A stretch of 64,000 bases of DNA from Tomitella fengzijianii (GTDB lineage Bacteria > Actinomycetota > Actinomycetes > Mycobacteriales > Mycobacteriaceae). Location: NCBI RefSeq assembly GCF_007559025.1, contig NZ_CP041765.1, forward strand, positions 3,531,501 through 3,595,500, read 5' to 3'. The notes below the pieces were generated by a model. It saw only the letters and a list, made by a program, of their open reading frames with translations. It ran no database searches and was not told the DNA's origin. Made by a program: the position numbers and the translations under genes. Below are positions 60,105 to 64,000 of the stretch, piece by piece. Position 1 is the stretch's first letter, and each line of letters starts with the position of its first letter.

Positions 60105-61190
60105 ATGGGCGACGAACGGATGCACGTTTCCGCAGACCTGGACACGGTGGACAAGCAGATCGTGCGCGCGTTGCAGCTCCGGCCGCGCGCGCCGTTCAGC
60201 CTCATCGGCAGCGCGCTGGGGCTCTCCGAGCAGACCGCGGCGCGCAGGTTCCGGCGCCTGAACCGTGCAGGACTGATGCGGGTGACCGCCGGTTTCCACG
60301 CGCGCGCCCTCGGGTTCACCACGTGGATCGTGCGGGTCCGCTGCCGCCCGGAGGGGGCGCAAGCGGTGGCGGAGGCCCTCGCCCGGCGCGACGACGTCTC
60401 CTGGGTGACGATCATCTCCGGCGGCTGGGAGGTGACGTTCAACCTCAGCGCACACAGCGACCGTGACGCGGAGGACCTGCTGGTACGGCTACTGCCGAAG
60501 ACCACCCCCGTCATCGACGTGTCCGCGGCGGCCATCCTCCACTCGTTCGCCGGCGAGGACCCCGCGGACTGGCAGGGCTGGCGCGACATGCTCACCGCGG
60601 ATCAGGTGCGGCACGTGCGGGCCGCGCCCGTGCCGGCGGCCGGCCAGGCCACGCGCCGCCCGCGCCATGCCTGGTCGCCGGACGACGGGGACGCGGCGAT
60701 ACTCGACGCCCTGGTGCTCGACGGGCGCGCCGAATACTCCGCGCTCGCCCGGGCCGCGGGCACCACGCTGGGCAAGGCGCGCCGCCGCGTCGACGCCCTC
60801 CTGGCCTCGGGCGTGATCTATCTGGACGTGGACATCGCACCGGCCGCCACCGGCAATGCCGCGCCGGTGGTGGTGTGGCTGACCGTCGCGCCCGGACGGC
60901 TCGACGCCGTCGGCCACGCGATCGCCGCGCACCCCGCGGTCCCGTTCGCCGCGGCCCTGACCGGGCCCGCGAACATCATGGCGACGCTCTCCACCGCCAC
61001 ACTCGACGACGCCTACCGCTTCGTCACCGACTCACTGGGACCGCTCGACGGGATCACCGGCTACGAGGTGACACCGATGCTGCGGCACGTCAAACAGGCC
61101 GGTGCGTACGTCGTGGACGGCAGGCTCTCGGTCAGTCCGGCAGGCCCGGCTCGCCCAGCCAAGGCTCCTGCCAGGAGGGGTAACCGCTGA
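60105..61190 (+). CDS. double Lrp/AsnC-family regulator
   Basis: 361-aa protein with two Lrp/AsnC modules in tandem. The first HTH is VDKQIVRALQLRPRAPFSLIGSALGLSEQTAARRFRRLNRAGLM. The second, near residue 195, is DAAILDALVLDGRAEYSALARAAGTTLGKARRRVDALLASGVI. Each is followed by a ferredoxin-like ligand domain (WIVRVRCRPEGAQAVAEALA and VVVWLTVAPGRLDAVGHAI). Fused pairs of this kind are known in actinobacteria. It diverges from the MFS gene, and its last 59 bp overlap the zwf 3' end on the opposite strand. Confidence 0.88.
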   Translation: MGDERMHVSADLDTVDKQIVRALQLRPRAPFSLIGSALGLSEQTAARRFRRLNRAGLMRVTAGFHARALGFTTWIVRVRCRPEGAQAVAEALARRDDVSWVTIISGGWEVTFNLSAHSDRDAEDLLVRLLPKTTPVIDVSAAAILHSFAGEDPADWQGWRDMLTADQVRHVRAAPVPAAGQATRRPRHAWSPDDGDAAILDALVLDGRAEYSALARAAGTTLGKARRRVDALLASGVIYLDVDIAPAATGNAAPVVVWLTVAPGRLDAVGHAIAAHPAVPFAAALTGPANIMATLSTATLDDAYRFVTDSLGPLDGITGYEVTPMLRHVKQAGAYVVDGRLSVSPAGPARPAKAPARRGNR

Positions 61191-62571
61191 CCAGGTCGTC
61201 GGCCTCCGGCGGACCCCAACTGCCGGGGGCGTACTCGACGACCGCCGGCGGCGCATCGATCAGCGGCTCCAGCACCCGCCAGGTCTCCTCCACCGCGTCT
61301 TGCCGGGCGAACAGCCGATGGTCGCCGGTGAGCGCCGCGTGCAGAAGCCGCTCGTAGGGTTCCAGAGGTTCGCCGAGCTCCCGCGCGAACGCCGTCTCCA
61401 GCGGCACCTTCTTCCAGGTGCCGTCGTCGTAGGCCACCAGCTCGAGCCGCATCGCCGCGTCCGGGTCGATGCGCAGCACCACCTGGTTGTCGGCCGCCGA
61501 GTCGAGGCCCGGCAGGAACGGCAGGCGCGGGGTGTTGCGCAGGAACAGGCGCACCTCGGTGGCGGTGGCGGCCAGGCGTTTCCCCGCGCGGATGAACACC
61601 GGCACGCCCTCCCAGCGCCAGTTGTCGATCGCCAGCTTCAGCGCGATGAACGTCTCCGTGGTCGACCCGTCCGCCACCCCGTCGATCCGCCGGTAGCCCG
61701 AGTACTGTCCGCGCACCGCCTCCGACGCCAGGACGGCGGGCATCGCGCGGAAGACCTCGCTCTTCTTGTCGCGCAGATCGTCATCGGATGCACCCGTCGG
61801 CGGGTCCATCGTCACCAGGGCCAGGACCTGCATCAGGTGGTTCTGCACCACGTCGCGCAGCGCTCCCACCGGGTCGTAGAAGTGGCCCCGGTCCTCCACG
61901 CCGAAGGTCTCGCCCAGCGTGATCTGGATGCAGGTGACCGAATCGCGATCCCACAGCCGCGACAACGCGAGGTTGGCGAACCGCATGAACTCGAGCTCGA
62001 TCACCGGCTCCTTGCCCAGGAAGTGGTCCACGCGCAGCAGCTGCCCCTCGTCGACCGCCCGGTGCAGCCGCTCGTTCAGGGCGCGCGCCGACTCCAGGTC
62101 GTGACCGAAGGGCTTCTCCACCGCGATGGACGCGCCCTCGGTGAGGCCGGCCTGCGCCAGGTGCTCCACGATGGTGCCGAACAGGCTCGGCGGCATCTCC
62201 AGGTAGAACAGGGCGCCGGGCCGCCGTTGCACCCGTACGCGTGCCATCTCCTCACCGAGGCGGCGGTACACCTCGGGGGTGGTCACGTCACCGGCCAGGT
62301 AACTCCAGCGGGAGGCGAACCGCGCGAACACGTCCTCGTCCAGCTCCTCGCCGGTGTCGGCGATGGCCGAGCGGGCGCGGTCCATCAGCTGATCCACAGT
62401 CCACTCGTCGGCCGCAACGCCGATCAGCGGATAGTCCAGCAGTCCCCGGCGCTCGAGCCGGTACAGCGAGCGGAACGTCATCTTCTTCGCCAGGTCGCCG
62501 GTGATGCCGAAGATGACGAACACCCCCGCCCGGCCCCGCCCCCCGTCGACTGCGCCCTCCGGATTCGACAC
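61132..62571 (-). CDS. zwf: glucose-6-phosphate dehydrogenase
   Basis: 479-aa enzyme oxidising glucose-6-phosphate with NADP+ (or F420-independent NAD+) at the start of the pentose phosphate pathway. FGITGDLAKKMTFRSLYRLERRG is the nucleotide motif. RVDHFLGKEPVIELEFMRFANL contains the active-site Asp-His-Lys signature. GALRDVVQNHLMQVLALVTMDPP and IRAGKRLAATATEVRLFLRNTP are also conserved. GTG 62571 start. It is convergent with the Lrp-type gene and has a 59-bp 3' overlap. No gnd or opcA is adjacent here. Confidence 0.92.
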   Translation of the reverse strand: MSNPEGAVDGGRGRAGVFVIFGITGDLAKKMTFRSLYRLERRGLLDYPLIGVAADEWTVDQLMDRARSAIADTGEELDEDVFARFASRWSYLAGDVTTPEVYRRLGEEMARVRVQRRPGALFYLEMPPSLFGTIVEHLAQAGLTEGASIAVEKPFGHDLESARALNERLHRAVDEGQLLRVDHFLGKEPVIELEFMRFANLALSRLWDRDSVTCIQITLGETFGVEDRGHFYDPVGALRDVVQNHLMQVLALVTMDPPTGASDDDLRDKKSEVFRAMPAVLASEAVRGQYSGYRRIDGVADGSTTETFIALKLAIDNWRWEGVPVFIRAGKRLAATATEVRLFLRNTPRLPFLPGLDSAADNQVVLRIDPDAAMRLELVAYDDGTWKKVPLETAFARELGEPLEPYERLLHAALTGDHRLFARQDAVEETWRVLEPLIDAPPAVVEYAPGSWGPPEADDLVSGYPSWQEPWLGEPGLPD

Positions 62572-62649
62572 GCTGACCTCCGCTTTCGGCTCGACTGCCG
62601 CCCACAGTAATCACCGGGCCGCGTCCGCGCAGGCGCTCGCGCCGGTTCC

Positions 62650-62845
62650 CCGCGCCCGTTGCCCGCGCCGGCTCCCCCTGCCGCGCGCCTGTTGCCGGGA
62701 GCCGGCTCCCCCTGCCGCGCGCTGGTTGCCGGGAGCCGGCTCCCCCTGCCGCGCGCCTCTTGCCGCGCCGCGCGCTGGTTGTCGGGAGCCGGCTCCCCCT
62801 GCCGCGCGCCTCTTGCCGCGCCGCGCGCTGGTTGCCGCGACACGC
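62650..62845. repeat. GC-rich tandem/interspersed repeat region
   Basis: A 22-bp unit beginning GCCGGCTCCCCCTGCC and ending in CGCGCGC occurs four times, starting at 62667, 62701, 62735 and 62788 (steps 34, 34, 53). It alternates with TTGCCGGGA-type and CTCTTGCCGCGCCG stretches. No convincing reading frame runs through it. It separates zwf from the VIT1 gene. Confidence 0.75.
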
Positions 62846-62874
62846 CGGGACAATGCGCGCGCATGAGGATGATC

Positions 62875-62945
62875 GGCGCGCGGCACAAGGGCAGCCAGGC
62901 GAAACGGCGCGCGGAACAAGGGCAGCCAGGCCAAACGGCGCGCGC
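62875..62945. repeat. 31-bp direct repeat (two copies plus a partial third)
   Basis: GGCGCGCGGCACAAGGGCAG-type units start at 62875 and 62906, each 31 bp and differing at a few positions. A third start of GGCGCGCG is at 62937. The unit contains AAGGGCAGCCAGGCGAAAC. It lies just after the 3' end of the VIT1 gene. Confidence 0.7.
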
Positions 62946-62977
62946 CGCGGAGGAGGGCCGCACCAAGAACGGCCGCC

Positions 62978-64000
62978 TCAGCCGACGACCCCGCCGATCC
63001 CGAGCCCCAGCCCGTAGGTGACCAGCGCGGCGGCGAGCCCGATAGCCAGCTGCCGCACCCCCCGACGCAGCGGCGGCCCACCGGAGAGCATCCCGCCGAT
63101 GGCGCCCGTCATCATCAACGCCAGCGAGGCCAACACCACTCCGACGGCGATCGCGGTCCAGCCCGTCAGACCGAACAGGTACGGCAGCACGGGGACGAGG
63201 GCGCCGAATCCGAAGGCGCAGAAGCTCGACACCGCCGCCCCGCCCGCCGAGCCCACCACATCCGGCTCGTCGTCTCCGGCACCCGCGTCCACATCGCCGG
63301 GCCGGACTCCGCGCAGCAGCCGCACGGCCGCGGACCTGCTGATCTTCCCGGCGCGCTTGCCGCCGCCGCGCTTGCGGCCGGTCCCGTGCAGCCGCGCCAG
63401 CACGTCGTCGGCGTGCGCCTGCGCCTCGTCCGCGTCCATGCCGCGCGCCCGGTACACCAGCGGCAGTTCGTTGGCGTCCACGTCCAGGTGCTCGAGCACT
63501 TCGACGGTGTCGTAGTTGGGCTGCGACGCCTCGATCAGCTCGCGCTGCGACCGGATGGACAGGAACTCGCCCGCGGCCATCGACAACGCCCCGGACAGCA
63601 GTCCGGCGATGCCCGTGAGCAGGACCGTCCCCGCCGCCACCCCGCCTGCGCTCACGCCGAGGATGAGCGCGAGGTTGCTCACCAGTCCGTCGTTGGCGCC
63701 GAACACCAGGGCCCGGAAGGTGCCGGACACCTGCGCGCGGCCGCGCGCCGCGAGCCCGCGCAGCACCTCCTCGTGGACGCGCTCGTCGGCGGCCATCGCG
63801 GGCGTGGCGTCGGGGTCCACGTCGTACGGCGAGCGGTTCTCGGCCCGCTGCGCCAGCGCCAGGATGAACACCGAACCGAACCATCGGGCCAGCCACCCCA
63901 GCACGCGCAGCCGCACGCCCCCGCGGCCCACGGGCCCGGCCTCGTCGCCCAGCAACTGCTCCCAGTGCGCGATGTGCCGTTCTTCGGCTTCGGCGAGCGC
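62978..64000 (-). CDS. VIT1-family iron/manganese transporter with ferritin-like N-terminus (partial)
   Basis: Membrane transporter of the CCC1/VIT1 family, 340 codons visible; the start lies beyond the right edge. ALVFGANDGLVSNLALILGVSAGG is the signature helix, followed by SGALSMAAGEFLSIRSQRELIE, a cytoplasmic metal-binding region, and three more helices ending GLGIGGVVG. Upstream the frame stays open to the edge and reads AEAEERHIAHWEQLLGDEAG; the ExxH is typical of ferritin-like erythrin domains. Together this suggests an Erythrin-VIT1 (MbfA-like) exporter of Fe2+ or Mn2+. Confidence 0.85.
   Translation of the reverse strand, partial: ALAEAEERHIAHWEQLLGDEAGPVGRGGVRLRVLGWLARWFGSVFILALAQRAENRSPYDVDPDATPAMAADERVHEEVLRGLAARGRAQVSGTFRALVFGANDGLVSNLALILGVSAGGVAAGTVLLTGIAGLLSGALSMAAGEFLSIRSQRELIEASQPNYDTVEVLEHLDVDANELPLVYRARGMDADEAQAHADDVLARLHGTGRKRGGGKRAGKISRSAAVRLLRGVRPGDVDAGAGDDEPDVVGSAGGAAVSSFCAFGFGALVPVLPYLFGLTGWTAIAVGVVLASLALMMTGAIGGMLSGGPPLRRGVRQLAIGLAAALVTYGLGLGIGGVVG

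Noticed and set aside
1-64000. tRNA, rRNA or riboswitch genes
   Set aside because: No cloverleaf, rRNA segment or known riboswitch core was recognised.

Overview
The window is about 70% GC and is gene-dense on both strands. It suggests a mycolic-acid-type actinobacterium (order Mycobacteriales; a Gordonia, Tsukamurella or Rhodococcus-like host). The reasons are a mycothiol-dependent formaldehyde dehydrogenase, an LGFP-repeat lipoprotein, a GAP-family and an MmpS-like membrane protein, many acyl-CoA dehydrogenases, and GTG/ATG starts with ATGA overlaps. No rRNA or tRNA gene was recognised. The species cannot be named from this window.

Layout. 1-7.2 kb: the end of an MFS exporter, gluconokinase, a DEDDh exonuclease, a divergent MarR/FUSC-exporter pair and an LGFP lipoprotein flanked by a duplicated tetR tail. 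7.2-12.5 kb: a five-gene minus-strand operon (enoyl-CoA hydratase, BadH-like dehydrogenase, acyl-CoA ligase, acyl-CoA dehydrogenase, TetR) behind a TetR-type palindrome; it looks like a catabolic route for an (ali)cyclic or fatty acid. 12.5-15.9 kb: a pseudouridine synthase, a membrane protein, an acyl-CoA dehydrogenase and a tiny degenerate GGDEF protein.

15.9-28.5 kb: a complete type I-E CRISPR-Cas locus (cas3-cas8e-cas11-cas7-cas5-cas6-cas1-cas2) and a 30-repeat array whose ninth repeat is split by an IS30-family element. A cryptic two-repeat, one-spacer mini-array with the same 61-bp period lies on the opposite strand just upstream of cas3. It resembles the architecture of crRNA-like regulators of cas genes or toxin genes.

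28.5-49.3 kb: an envelope and stress island. A large MalT-like LuxR regulator sits among genes for an SdsA1-like alkylsulfatase, an SQD1/SqdB-like epimerase, a BcsB-like protein, a processive GT2 synthase, AI-2E, GAP, LapA, DUF7144, SulP, SHOCT and DUF6325 proteins. Five intergenic or near-start copies of one palindrome (TCACCC-like half sites, always 7-3-7) lie 70-120 bp upstream of these genes. They point to a local, apparently undescribed regulon.

49.3-64 kb: a formaldehyde detoxification pair (MBL hydrolase and MscR), TetR, acyl-CoA dehydrogenase, a 7Fe ferredoxin divergent from a possible Fe-S-sensing regulator, aldose epimerase, aldo/keto reductase, a LON-domain protein, a DHA2 exporter with a divergent Lrp regulator, glucose-6-phosphate dehydrogenase, GC-rich tandem repeats, and a VIT1-family protein with a ferritin-like remnant running off the right edge.
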